The position numbers and the translations under genes are program-made. The notes below the pieces were generated by a model. The model searched no databases and was not told where the DNA came from. It saw only the letters and a program-made list of their open reading frames with translations. Positions 14,987 through 22,324 of a DNA stretch of 37,992 nucleotides are shown piece after piece. This stretch comes from Desulfobacca sp. (GTDB lineage: Bacteria > Desulfobacterota > Desulfobaccia > Desulfobaccales > Desulfobaccaceae). The DNA lies in assembly GCA_028695935.1 (NCBI GenBank), contig JAQVHY010000009.1, forward strand, positions 1 to 37,992, given 5' to 3'. Each line of letters begins with the position of its first letter. Position 1 is the first letter of the stretch.

Positions 14987-15026
14987 ATATATAAATCCAT
15001 TTATATATTAATATATTTTTTGTCAA
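14987..15026 (-). promoter_or_regulatory. Promoter and perfect 22-base palindromic operator of the ArsR/selenoprotein cluster
   Basis: On the - strand TTGACA (15026-15021) is followed after 15 to 17 bases by TATAAA or TAAATG. The proposed -10 lies inside a perfect inverted repeat: ATATATAAAT (14987-14996), CC, ATTTATATAT (14999-15008). AT-rich 10-2-10 palindromes overlapping the promoter are typical ArsR-family operators. The leader of about 75 bases runs to the trxB remnant at 14910. Confidence 0.6.
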
Positions 15027-15461
15027 CAGAATTTTTTCCGGGAGCCGGAAAATACTCTGAAAAGACCTCCAAGGGTTGTGATCATGAGTGTCAAACCCAA
15101 ATTCAGCCTGCAACCAGATACGCCTTTGCGGAAAAATGGACTAAAGCTATCATCTAACTAATCTATACCCAAGGTTTTTAGTTCTGGTCTTTATCTAATA
15201 CTTTATAATCACAAAAAATTATTTGATATGGGTGTCATAGCTGCATCCAAGATCATGACGACCTTTAATACTTTTGTTCCCAGTCTCAGGTCTTCTCTGA
15301 TTTGATGTTGATGATGGTCAACTCAAGTCTTGGTTATTACACCTAAATCGCTGTCCCCAGACATTCTCCATAGCTTTTCCAGATCAACATCGGTTATATT
15401 AAATTGCCATTTTGGCTAGCTGGCAATCCCTGGTAACTTAGGACAATCGGCAGGCTCTACT
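15009..15461. other. AT-rich spacer without a gene between the selenoprotein cluster promoter and lnt
   Basis: Apart from the -35 element at 15021-15026, I see no gene, tRNA or clear terminator in these 453 bases. A short open stretch starting at ATG 15084 (MSVKPKFSLQPDTPLRKNG) ends after about 25 codons and has no good ribosome binding site. Base composition differs from the GC-richer lnt that follows, in line with an insertion between corC and lnt. Confidence 0.4.
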
Positions 15462-17048
15462 ATGACTCCACGTCTTCCCGCGTCGCTGCCTTTAAAAGCG
15501 GTTCTGGCCGCGGTGTTTTCCGGATTGTTATTAACCGCGGCCTTCCCCAAATTTAACCAAACTTACCTGCTGTGGCTTGCCCTGGTGCCGCTGTTTTGGG
15601 GGCTTCAGGGTCTGAACGGCCGGAACGCCTTTTTGTTGGGTTTCATAAATGGCTTAAGCCATAACCTGACCTTATTGTATTGGATTGTTTATGTCACTCA
15701 TGTTTATGGCCATCTCCCCTTAATCCTGGGCCTGGCCATCCTGCTGTTGCTGGCCACGTACCTGAGTTTGTATCGCGGCCTCTGGGCCTGGGGGGTAAGC
15801 TGGGGCCAACGGCGGGGTTTAAATCAGCTCTGGTGGGCCCCGGCCCTGTGGGTGGCATTGGAATTTGGCCAGGCTTATATTTTCACCGGCTTCCCCTGGG
15901 AATTGCTGGGCTATGGGCTCTATAATGCTCGCCTCCTAGTGCAACTGGCGGATCTGACTGGGGTCTATGGTCTGTCCTTTCTGATCGTCTTCGTCAATCA
16001 GGCAATTTTCTGCTTATTGCTGACCTTCGGCGAAGCCGGTCGCCGGCAACGTCGCCGGGCCCTGGTGTTGCTGGTGATCGTCGTCGGTGCCACCCTGGTC
16101 TATGGCTATGTGCGAGTGCAGCAGGTCCAGCGTCAGAGCGCCCAGCGCCCGCAATTGCCGGTGGCGGTGGTGCAAGGCAATATTGAGCAGGGCCAGAAAT
16201 GGGACCCCCGTTTTCAGCAGACCACGTTGGATATTTACGCCGATCTGACCAGGAAGATAAGCCCGCCCCGGCCGCATCTGGTGATCTGGCCCGAGACCGC
16301 GGCGCCCTTTTTCTTTTTGCGCGAGCCGGTGATGTCCCGGCAGATGATGAATATTGCCCGAGAGGCCCAGGGCTATCTGCTCTTTGGCAGTCCCGCCTTT
16401 GAATTCCAGGAATCTGGAGAGCAGCAATTTTACAACCGGGCTTATCTGCTCTCGCCCCAGGGCCAGGTGGTCGGCAGCTATGATAAGGCTCACCTGGTGC
16501 CCTATGGCGAATATGTGCCCTTGCGGCGCTATTTCTTTTTTATCGGCAAGATGGTGCCCATGGTAGGTGATTTTGCCGCGGGTCCGCCGGGGGTGGTGTT
16601 ATCAACCCCGGCCGTGGATATTGGCACGCTGATCTGTTTTGAGTCGATTTTCCCGGAATTGAGCCGGGCCATGGCCCAGAATGGGGCAAACTTGCTGGTC
16701 AATATTACTAATGACGCCTGGTTCGGAACCACCAGTGCCCCGTATCAGCACCTGTCGATGGCCGTCTTGCGGGCCGTCGAAAACCGGCTTAGCCTGGCGC
16801 GGGCTGCTAATACCGGTTTTAGCGCCTTTATTAATCCCGACGGGGAGATCATCTGGCGCTCCGACCTCTTTGTCCCCACTGCTCAGGTGATGACCATACC
16901 CCTGGGCCCGGGCGGCAGTTTCTACACCCGGTTTGGCAACCTCTTTGCCTTCCTCTGTCTGGGACTGGTGGGGTTGGGCCTCTTTGCCGGAGGCCGTCAT
17001 CGGGTTGATCAGGATTTTTACTCCAAGGGCCGAAATGTCCGGCGATAA
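15462..17048 (+). CDS. lnt: Apolipoprotein N-acyltransferase
   Basis: Transfers the third acyl chain to the N-terminal cysteine of lipoproteins in the inner membrane. It is 528 residues long with about seven hydrophobic segments in the first 215 residues, a nitrilase-type periplasmic domain (about 230-485) and a final membrane helix. The catalytic triad is visible: E278 in IWPETAAPF, K342 in YDKAHLVPYGEYVP and C392 in LICFESIFPEL. The gene's end overlaps era by 14 bases. Its product feeds the LolCD pathway also encoded in this window. The ribosome binding site is weak (CAGGC). Confidence 0.97.
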   Translation: MTPRLPASLPLKAVLAAVFSGLLLTAAFPKFNQTYLLWLALVPLFWGLQGLNGRNAFLLGFINGLSHNLTLLYWIVYVTHVYGHLPLILGLAILLLLATYLSLYRGLWAWGVSWGQRRGLNQLWWAPALWVALEFGQAYIFTGFPWELLGYGLYNARLLVQLADLTGVYGLSFLIVFVNQAIFCLLLTFGEAGRRQRRRALVLLVIVVGATLVYGYVRVQQVQRQSAQRPQLPVAVVQGNIEQGQKWDPRFQQTTLDIYADLTRKISPPRPHLVIWPETAAPFFFLREPVMSRQMMNIAREAQGYLLFGSPAFEFQESGEQQFYNRAYLLSPQGQVVGSYDKAHLVPYGEYVPLRRYFFFIGKMVPMVGDFAAGPPGVVLSTPAVDIGTLICFESIFPELSRAMAQNGANLLVNITNDAWFGTTSAPYQHLSMAVLRAVENRLSLARAANTGFSAFINPDGEIIWRSDLFVPTAQVMTIPLGPGGSFYTRFGNLFAFLCLGLVGLGLFAGGRHRVDQDFYSKGRNVRR

Positions 17049-17931
17049 CTTCAAATGCGGTTACGTGGCCCTGATCGGTGCTCCCAATGTGGGTAAATCT
17101 ACTCTCTTGAACCGCCTGGTGGCCGAGAAGGTGGCCATTACCTCGCCTCGGCCCCAGACCACTCGCCACCGCTTGTGTGGCGTGGTGCAACGCCCGGAAG
17201 CCCAGCTGCTGTTCCTGGACACTCCCGGGATTATGGACCCGCGCGGGGCTTTAAATGAAAGTTTAGTCAGGGTGGCGCTGGGGGCTCTGGCGGAAGCCGA
17301 CGTGGTGGTCTGGCTGGTCACCCCCCAGGATGTCGCCACCGAAACTCAAATTATCTCCTCCAATCTGAAACGGTTTCCCAAACCGCTAGTAATTGCCATC
17401 AATAAAATTGATATTATTGCCAAACCGGAAATCCTGCCCTTAATTGCCACATATCACGAGATTTTTCCTGATGCCGCGGTAGTGCCGCTGTCCGCCCTTT
17501 ATGGAGATGGCCTGCCCGACCTGCTGGAAGAAATCATCGCCTTGCTGCCCGTCGCCCCGCCGCTTTATCCCTCTGAGCAACTGACCGACCGCAGTGAACG
17601 CTTTCTGGTTGCCGAACTGATCCGAGAACGAGTTTTTCATCACACCGCCCAGGAAATTCCCTATGCCGTGGCCGTGCAAATTGAGGACTTCGACGAGCGC
17701 CAGCGTCCCCAGCTAGTCCGCATCCGGGCGATAATTTATGTGGAGCGCGCCTCACAGAAGGGCATTATCATCGGCAAACGGGGCGGTCGGCTTAAAACCA
17801 TCGGCCAGGAGGCCCGGACCGCCGTCGAGGCCTTATTGTTATGCCCGGTGTATTTAGAACTATGGGTAAAAGTTTGGAAAAACTGGCGGAAAGACCCGCG
17901 CGCCTTGCGGGAGTTGGGATATTTAGAGTAA
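17035..17931 (+). CDS. era: GTPase Era
   Basis: A ribosome-assembly GTPase that binds the 3' end of 16S rRNA. It is 298 residues from ATG 17035, which gives the usual short N-terminus before GYVALIGAPNVGKSTLLN. G1 is GAPNVGKS (15-22), G2 is PQTTRHR, G3 is DTPG (62-65) and G4 is NKID; the C-terminal KH domain has VERASQKGIIIGKRGGRLK. The frame is open further upstream inside lnt, but the extra residues are not Era-like. It overlaps lnt by 14 bases, so co-expression is likely. Confidence 0.97.
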   Translation: MSGDNFKCGYVALIGAPNVGKSTLLNRLVAEKVAITSPRPQTTRHRLCGVVQRPEAQLLFLDTPGIMDPRGALNESLVRVALGALAEADVVVWLVTPQDVATETQIISSNLKRFPKPLVIAINKIDIIAKPEILPLIATYHEIFPDAAVVPLSALYGDGLPDLLEEIIALLPVAPPLYPSEQLTDRSERFLVAELIRERVFHHTAQEIPYAVAVQIEDFDERQRPQLVRIRAIIYVERASQKGIIIGKRGGRLKTIGQEARTAVEALLLCPVYLELWVKVWKNWRKDPRALRELGYLE

Positions 17932-18108
17932 AATGATTTTATTAATTGTGGTCGATCGCCGATAAAAATGGTGTAATTCGGAGTAGAAGGGAGGTAATTA
18001 AGAATCGGCGGTACCTGCCCCCATACCACCCAGAGTTAGACACGGGATAGATTAAGGGGGTAAGGGATCCGCAGAGTTTCAGGCAACCCTAAATTTTGGA
18101 ATATTTAG

Positions 18109-18564
18109 ATGGGCCGTCTTAATGGAAAAGTAGTCTTACAATTGCTGGGGTTGGTGCTTCTTTATGCGCACCCGGCTGGGGCTATTCAAGAACATGGGCC
18201 GCCGGAGGGACTCTATGTTCACCAAGCGGCCCATATCTGTTTTTTCCTGGCCATGCTGTATTTTGCTTTTAAGGTCGTGCGTAGCCCGGTGCTCACGAAT
18301 ACGGGGTTTCGTTATATGGCCTGGGCCGGGCTATTTTTTGCGCTCTGGAATCTTGATGCCTTTATCGGCCACTGGGTCGGTCTGTATCTCTCACCCGAAG
18401 ACTTCCTAGGCCAGCCCCAGGATTTTTCCCAGCGGCTGAAGGTGGACAATCTCACGGCTCTGTTCTACTATCTGCTCCGATTAGATCACCTGTGGTTATT
18501 ACCGGCCTTATTCCTTTTTTACCTGGGACTCAGAAAGGTTCGTCAGAGCCAGGAGCGAGGTTAG
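18109..18564 (+). CDS. Hypothetical membrane protein paired with a sensor-like kinase
   Basis: Unrecognised 151-residue protein. It has a likely signal peptide or membrane segment at 7-25 (ending HPAGA) and hydrophobic segments near 38-58, 69-92 and 116-142. A histidine-containing stretch (QEHGPPEGLYVHQAAH) lies just outside the first segment and could bind metal or haem. It ends three bases before the histidine-kinase-like gene, so they form a two-gene unit and this protein may be the sensor input. The 177-base gap upstream (17932-18108) holds a GGGAGGT and some short palindromes but no recognisable promoter or RNA. Confidence 0.75.
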   Translation: MGRLNGKVVLQLLGLVLLYAHPAGAIQEHGPPEGLYVHQAAHICFFLAMLYFAFKVVRSPVLTNTGFRYMAWAGLFFALWNLDAFIGHWVGLYLSPEDFLGQPQDFSQRLKVDNLTALFYYLLRLDHLWLLPALFLFYLGLRKVRQSQERG

Positions 18565-18567
18565 TTA

Positions 18568-19674
18568 ATGCTTACGCTGCCCATGTTATCGATTTGGATC
18601 GTTGATTTTTTCGGCTCCGCGGCGGCGATTATCCTGGCCGGATTGTGCCTGGCGGAAGCTCGCAAGCTGATGCAGGGCGAACCAGATAACCCGCTCTATG
18701 CCTTCTTTTTCTGGCTGACTGTGACTTTCTTGGCTTTCACCCTGTCCCGCTCCTTGGGCCATCTGGTCAAATATATCTTGGTTTTTTCGGGCGCCGCCAA
18801 TGTTTGGGAATTTCTTCGACCTTTCAGCGGCGGCTTCAATACCCTGGCCTTTATGACCGTCGCCGCGGTAACCATGTTTTTCCACCATATTCAGCGCATC
18901 TATCGCCGCATGGAGGCCAATCACGCCGAACTGGAGTCGGTCAGCCGGGAGATCCTAAACCTGAACCGCGACCTGGAAACCCTGGTCATGGAGCGCACCA
19001 TGGCGGAAATGGCCCTGGGGGTGGCCGACGGCATCCGCAACCCGATCTGCGTGATCGGTGGTTTCAGTCACTTACTGTTGCGGCGGTTGACCCCGGAAGA
19101 TCCCTCCCGGCAATGGCTCCGGGCGATTGCCCAAGAGGCCAAAAGAATGGAACAGATGGTGGAAAAGTTTGAAACCCTGGCCAAAGAGCGGGAGTATTTC
19201 TTTAGTCAGGAAGATCTGAATCTGATTGTCCAAGATGTGCTAAATATCCTGGCACCGGAGGCGGAGGCCAAAAATTTAAACCTGGAAGCCAAACTCTGGC
19301 CCCAGCCCCTGATCGGTAAATTGAGCAAACATCTCCTGCGCGTCGGACTGTCGCATCTGCTCCGCAATGCCATCGAGGCTACTCCGCCCGGCGGCTACAT
19401 AGAGGTTCTCACCAGTTTAGCGGGCGACCAGGCCCATCTAGAGATCAAGGATACCGGCAAAGGTATGTCGGCGGAAGTGGTGGAGAAGGTCTTTGTGCCG
19501 TTTTATACCACCAAAATCGGCGGCACCGGGTTGGGACTGGTATTTGTCCGCCAGATTGTCGAAGAGCATCGCGGTGAAATCAAGGTTACCAGTAAACCTG
19601 GGCGTGGGACCACCGTGTCCATCAACCTGCCGCAGCGTTTTACCGAAAGGGAAGCCAAGACCAAGACGGATTGA
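18568..19674 (+). CDS. Membrane sensor histidine-kinase-like protein with the H-box His replaced by Asp
   Basis: A 368-residue protein with three hydrophobic segments in the first 105 residues, a helical linker with heptad character (110-145), a HisKA-like region and a HATPase_c domain. The ATP-binding boxes are intact: N-box LLRNAIEAT (N267), G1 DTGKGM (295-300), F-box FVPFYTTK, G2 GGTGLGL (318-324). The H-box reads LGVADGIRNPICVIGG, with D154 where the phospho-accepting His of LGVAHEIRNP-type boxes should be. It either signals without autophosphorylation on this residue, or acts as a pseudokinase or phosphatase. No response regulator is adjacent. Confidence 0.85.
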   Translation: MLTLPMLSIWIVDFFGSAAAIILAGLCLAEARKLMQGEPDNPLYAFFFWLTVTFLAFTLSRSLGHLVKYILVFSGAANVWEFLRPFSGGFNTLAFMTVAAVTMFFHHIQRIYRRMEANHAELESVSREILNLNRDLETLVMERTMAEMALGVADGIRNPICVIGGFSHLLLRRLTPEDPSRQWLRAIAQEAKRMEQMVEKFETLAKEREYFFSQEDLNLIVQDVLNILAPEAEAKNLNLEAKLWPQPLIGKLSKHLLRVGLSHLLRNAIEATPPGGYIEVLTSLAGDQAHLEIKDTGKGMSAEVVEKVFVPFYTTKIGGTGLGLVFVRQIVEEHRGEIKVTSKPGRGTTVSINLPQRFTEREAKTKTD

Positions 19675-19700
19675 CAGGTCAAGTTAATTTGTGATAATGT
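19671..19700 (+). promoter_or_regulatory. Sigma-70-type promoter for the 63-residue protein
   Basis: TTGACA (19671-19676, overlapping the stop of the kinase-like gene) is followed after 16 bases by GATAAT (19693-19698) or after 18 by TAATGT. The start codon of the small gene lies about 50 bases downstream. Confidence 0.5.
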
Positions 19701-19747
19701 AACTTACCAACGGCCGAAGCACTGGGGTGAAGGAAAGGAGACCGCCC

Positions 19748-19939
19748 ATGATTTATAGCCTTTCCACCTTAGATGAGCAAAAGCTCAAGTACATCCAGGC
19801 CCTTGAACAGAAGTTGGGCAAACCGCTATTGGCCTTTAACTCCTACCCTTGCGATGCAGCAGAACTCCCGGCCAATGATTTAAACCAGATACAGCAATTG
19901 GAAAAAGATTTAGGGGTAGTCCTGGTAGCTTGTAGGTAA
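19748..19939 (+). CDS. Small conserved-looking protein of unknown function
   Basis: A 63-residue soluble protein starting MIYSLSTLDEQKLKYIQALE. It has two similar helix-type stretches, KLKYIQALEQKLGKPLLAF and DLNQIQQLEKDLGVVLVAC, which read as an internal duplication of a Q-x-L-E-x-x-L-G motif. ATG 19748 is preferred because AAAGGAGA precedes it at proper spacing; an in-frame GTG at 19727 would place that site inside the gene. It has its own promoter-like sequence. No function can be assigned. Confidence 0.7.
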   Translation: MIYSLSTLDEQKLKYIQALEQKLGKPLLAFNSYPCDAAELPANDLNQIQQLEKDLGVVLVACR

Positions 19940-19971
19940 TTTAATAAACATAATTTTTTAATCCGCCCCGC

Positions 19972-20080
19972 CGTTGGTTGGTTTCGAGAGTCGGGAAGTA
20001 ATAGGCAGGCCCCGCTACTGTGAGAAGGGAAAGACTGATAGTTTCCTTCGAGACAGACCTCGTTCCGGAACCGTCGGGCA
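19972..20080 (+). promoter_or_regulatory. Possible degenerate cobalamin-riboswitch-like leader
   Basis: The 306-base gap before the FabH-like gene contains GGCCCCGCTACTGTGA (20007-20022), close to the most conserved core of cobalamin riboswitches, preceded by GGGAA (19993-19997). It is followed by a hairpin GAAGGGAAAG/GTTTCCTTC (about 20023-20049) and AGACAGACC. The usual GGTGAAAATCC segment between GGGAA and the core is missing, so it would be a shortened or decayed copy. The downstream gene is not an obvious B12 gene. Treat as tentative. Confidence 0.3.
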
Positions 20081-20245
20081 ACTTCTTCGGGGAATGAGAG
20101 GTTGACCGGTCTTTACTGCCATTTGCGCTAACCGATGGAATTTGCACGATTATAACCCTCCCCATAATTCGCTTGCACATAAATAAATCTCTAAGTATAT
20201 TTACCCAATCCGCTCTCGGAGAAGCTTGAAGGATAGGAGAAAGAA

Positions 20246-21241
20246 GTGTCTGGTGAGTCGATCGGCATTTTGGGAACCGGGATCTATGTCCCGGAACAGG
20301 TGTTAACCAACTTTGATCTGGAAAAGATGGTGGACACTTCTGACCAATGGATTCGGGAACGCTCCGGGATTATCGAACGTCGCATCGCCGCTCCGGAGGA
20401 GAGCGTTGCCTCCATGGCCACCGCGGCGGCGCGGCAGGCCTTGGAAGCGGCCGGGATCGCCCCCACTGACCTGAAATATATTATTGTCGGCACCAACTCA
20501 CCGGATTATGTGTTCCCTTCTATTGCCATCAGGGTGCAACACGACTTAGGACTCAATGATCAGTTGGGTGCTTTTGACGTCTTGGCAGGCTGCTCCGGGT
20601 TTAACTATGGGCTTTATATTGCCGAACGGCTGGTCAAAGCTACCGGCGGCTATGCCCTGGTGATCGGCAGCGATGCCAATTCCCGGATGATCGATTGGAC
20701 GGATCGGTCCACCTGCGTGCTGTTCGGGGACGGCGCCGGCGCAGCGGTAGTAGGGCCGACTACCCAAAGCCGCCTGATCGGGTCGTTTATTGCCTCGCGC
20801 TACAATCCTAAGCTATCTTTGGCCACGGAATTCAATCACTTAAACAGCCCCTTCCTTCCTTCCGTTTCCAAGCCGAAAAACTATATGTACATGGATGGCC
20901 CGGAAATCTATAAATTTGCGATTAACGCGGTGCGGGACAGTATCAGGCGGGTACTGGAAGTGGCCCGGATGAGCCGCGAGGAGATCGATTTTCTGATCAT
21001 CCACCAGGGCAATTATCGCATCCTGGAGACCGGGGCCCGATTTGCCAAGGTGCCGATGGACAAGGTCTATGCCAATATTGACCGTTATGGCAACACCTCG
21101 GCGGCCTCGGTGCCGATTGCCTTCCATGAGGCCTTGCAGGAAGGCAAGATTCAGCCTGGCCATAAAGTGGTGATGATCAGCTTCGGGGCCGGGGTCACCT
21201 GGGCCGGCAACGTGGTGGAGTGGGGGACCGGATCCAGCTAA
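20246..21241 (+). CDS. Beta-ketoacyl-ACP synthase III family protein (FabH-like)
   Basis: A 331-residue condensing enzyme of the FabH type, which joins an acyl-CoA with malonyl-ACP to start fatty acid or related chains. The catalytic triad is present: C116 in LAGCSGFNYGL, His in IIHQGNYRI (family HQAN, here HQGN) and Asn in YGNTSAASVPIAF. The start is GTG 20246 after AGGAG. It stands alone, without fabD, fabG or acpP next to it, so it may be a specialised paralogue rather than the housekeeping FabH. A palindromic repeat follows the gene. Confidence 0.9.
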   Translation: MSGESIGILGTGIYVPEQVLTNFDLEKMVDTSDQWIRERSGIIERRIAAPEESVASMATAAARQALEAAGIAPTDLKYIIVGTNSPDYVFPSIAIRVQHDLGLNDQLGAFDVLAGCSGFNYGLYIAERLVKATGGYALVIGSDANSRMIDWTDRSTCVLFGDGAGAAVVGPTTQSRLIGSFIASRYNPKLSLATEFNHLNSPFLPSVSKPKNYMYMDGPEIYKFAINAVRDSIRRVLEVARMSREEIDFLIIHQGNYRILETGARFAKVPMDKVYANIDRYGNTSAASVPIAFHEALQEGKIQPGHKVVMISFGAGVTWAGNVVEWGTGSS

Positions 21242-21262
21242 TCTTTAGAATAGGGGCAATTA

Positions 21263-21384
21263 ATACCAAGTTGCTTTCAGAAAAATACCTTTAACCGTAG
21301 GGGCGTAATTCATTGCGCCCTAAAGGGCGTGGTAAATCACGCCCCTACGATCAGGATATTACTTTTTCGATAACAACTTGGTAT
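21263..21384. repeat. 122-base MITE-like palindromic element
   Basis: Terminal arms ATACCAAGTTG (21263-21273) and CAACTTGGTAT (21374-21384) are perfect inverted repeats; similarity extends inward through GAAAAA-type sequence. A second inner palindrome pairs CGTAGGGGCGT with ACGCCCCTACG around a GGGCG-rich tip. The whole element can fold into one long hairpin. It lies between the convergent ends of the FabH-like gene and the TVP38 gene and looks like a non-autonomous mobile repeat; it may also end transcription from both sides. Confidence 0.75.
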
Positions 21385-21432
21385 AAATAGTGGCACCGGC
21401 ATCTTGCTATTACATTAATAAAACCAATGCCA

Positions 21433-22173
21433 TTAATCTGGGGTGCGGCGCTGATCAGGGCGGTGCTCCGGGCCACTTAACTTCCGCAGCCAGCCATAAA
21501 TTTTTTCCCGATAGATAAACATCGGCAGGGCAAGGGCGATGATCAGGGCCAGGATAATGGCCAGGCCATAGTAATTGCCTTTAAAGACCTGCGCCCCTTG
21601 TAAGGACAGCATCAAGGTGCCGGGCATACGGCCAATGGTGACGATGATCAGGAAAACCTTGATCGGCATCTGGCTCAGACCCAGGATCAGGCACAGATAA
21701 TCCTTGGGAAAGCCGGGAAATAGAAAGAGCAGGAAGGCCACCAGGGTGCCCTGGCGTTCGATGAGGAAATCAAATTTCTCCAGAGTCTCGGGCCTAACGA
21801 TTTTTTCGACCACATGAATTTCCAGCCAACGGCCGATCAGAAAGGCCAGGGTCGAGCCCACGGTGAGGCCGATGGTGGAATATATAAAGCCCGGCAAGAC
21901 CCCGAACAGAAAGCCGCCCAGGAAGCCGGTGGCCTCGCCGGGAATCGGGGCGAACACCACCTGTAAGGTCTGGATGACCATAAAGACCACCGGGGCCAGG
22001 GAACCCCAGGCCGCGATATAGTCCCGGATCTTTTCCTTATCGGTCAGAAAATCATAGCCTGCATAGATATAAGGCGAGAGGGTGGGCCACCAGGCATAGG
22101 TCAGCGCCGCCAGGGCAAGTAGGAAAGCTAAGCCTATCAGGGCGATATTTATAGGACGCCAGATTTTATTCAC
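21433..22173 (-). CDS. TVP38/TMEM64 (VTT/DedA-superfamily) membrane protein
   Basis: A 246-residue inner membrane protein with about six hydrophobic segments. The family signatures are visible: QVVFAPIPGEATGFLGGFLF and LFPGFPKDYLCLILGLSQMP followed by TIGRMPGT. VTT-domain proteins are linked to lipid scrambling, including undecaprenyl phosphate or phospholipid flipping; which applies here is unknown. It starts with GTG at 22173 behind GGAACCGG. The basic C-terminal tail (GPEHRPDQRRTPD) is probably cytoplasmic. Confidence 0.88.
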   Translation of the reverse strand: MNKIWRPINIALIGLAFLLALAALTYAWWPTLSPYIYAGYDFLTDKEKIRDYIAAWGSLAPVVFMVIQTLQVVFAPIPGEATGFLGGFLFGVLPGFIYSTIGLTVGSTLAFLIGRWLEIHVVEKIVRPETLEKFDFLIERQGTLVAFLLFLFPGFPKDYLCLILGLSQMPIKVFLIIVTIGRMPGTLMLSLQGAQVFKGNYYGLAIILALIIALALPMFIYREKIYGWLRKLSGPEHRPDQRRTPD

Positions 22174-22244
22174 TCCGGTTCCTTCATGCGTGGGGGTGTC
22201 TCTATCGATCTGTTGCCAAAGCTCTAGGCCTAAGTTTTAATAAT

Positions 22245-22324
22245 CTCACGCCAAGACGCAAAGACGCTAAGACAGCAAGGATATTAGTTACCATAACTTG
22301 GCGTCCTTGGCGTCTTGGCGTGAG
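22245..22324. repeat. Palindromic repeat (CTCACGCCAAGACGC type)
   Basis: CTCACGCCAAGACGCAAAG (from 22245) is matched by CTTGGCGTCTTGGCGTGAG at the other end (to 22324), forming a long imperfect hairpin. It overlaps the last 41 bases of the radical SAM gene, so the repeat encodes the tail KAHAKTPRTPSYGN and supplies the stop codon. This type of short Lys/Arg/Thr-encoding palindrome recurs in many bacterial genomes. Confidence 0.75.

Noticed and set aside
14939-15157. A 72-codon + strand frame
   Set aside because: It runs through the palindromic operator and promoter, has no ribosome binding site, and its composition looks non-coding.
18000-18060. Resemblance of CCTGCCCCCATACCACCC and GAGTTAGAC to 5S rRNA
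   Set aside because: Only short scattered matches; the helices of 5S rRNA cannot be formed from the flanking sequence.
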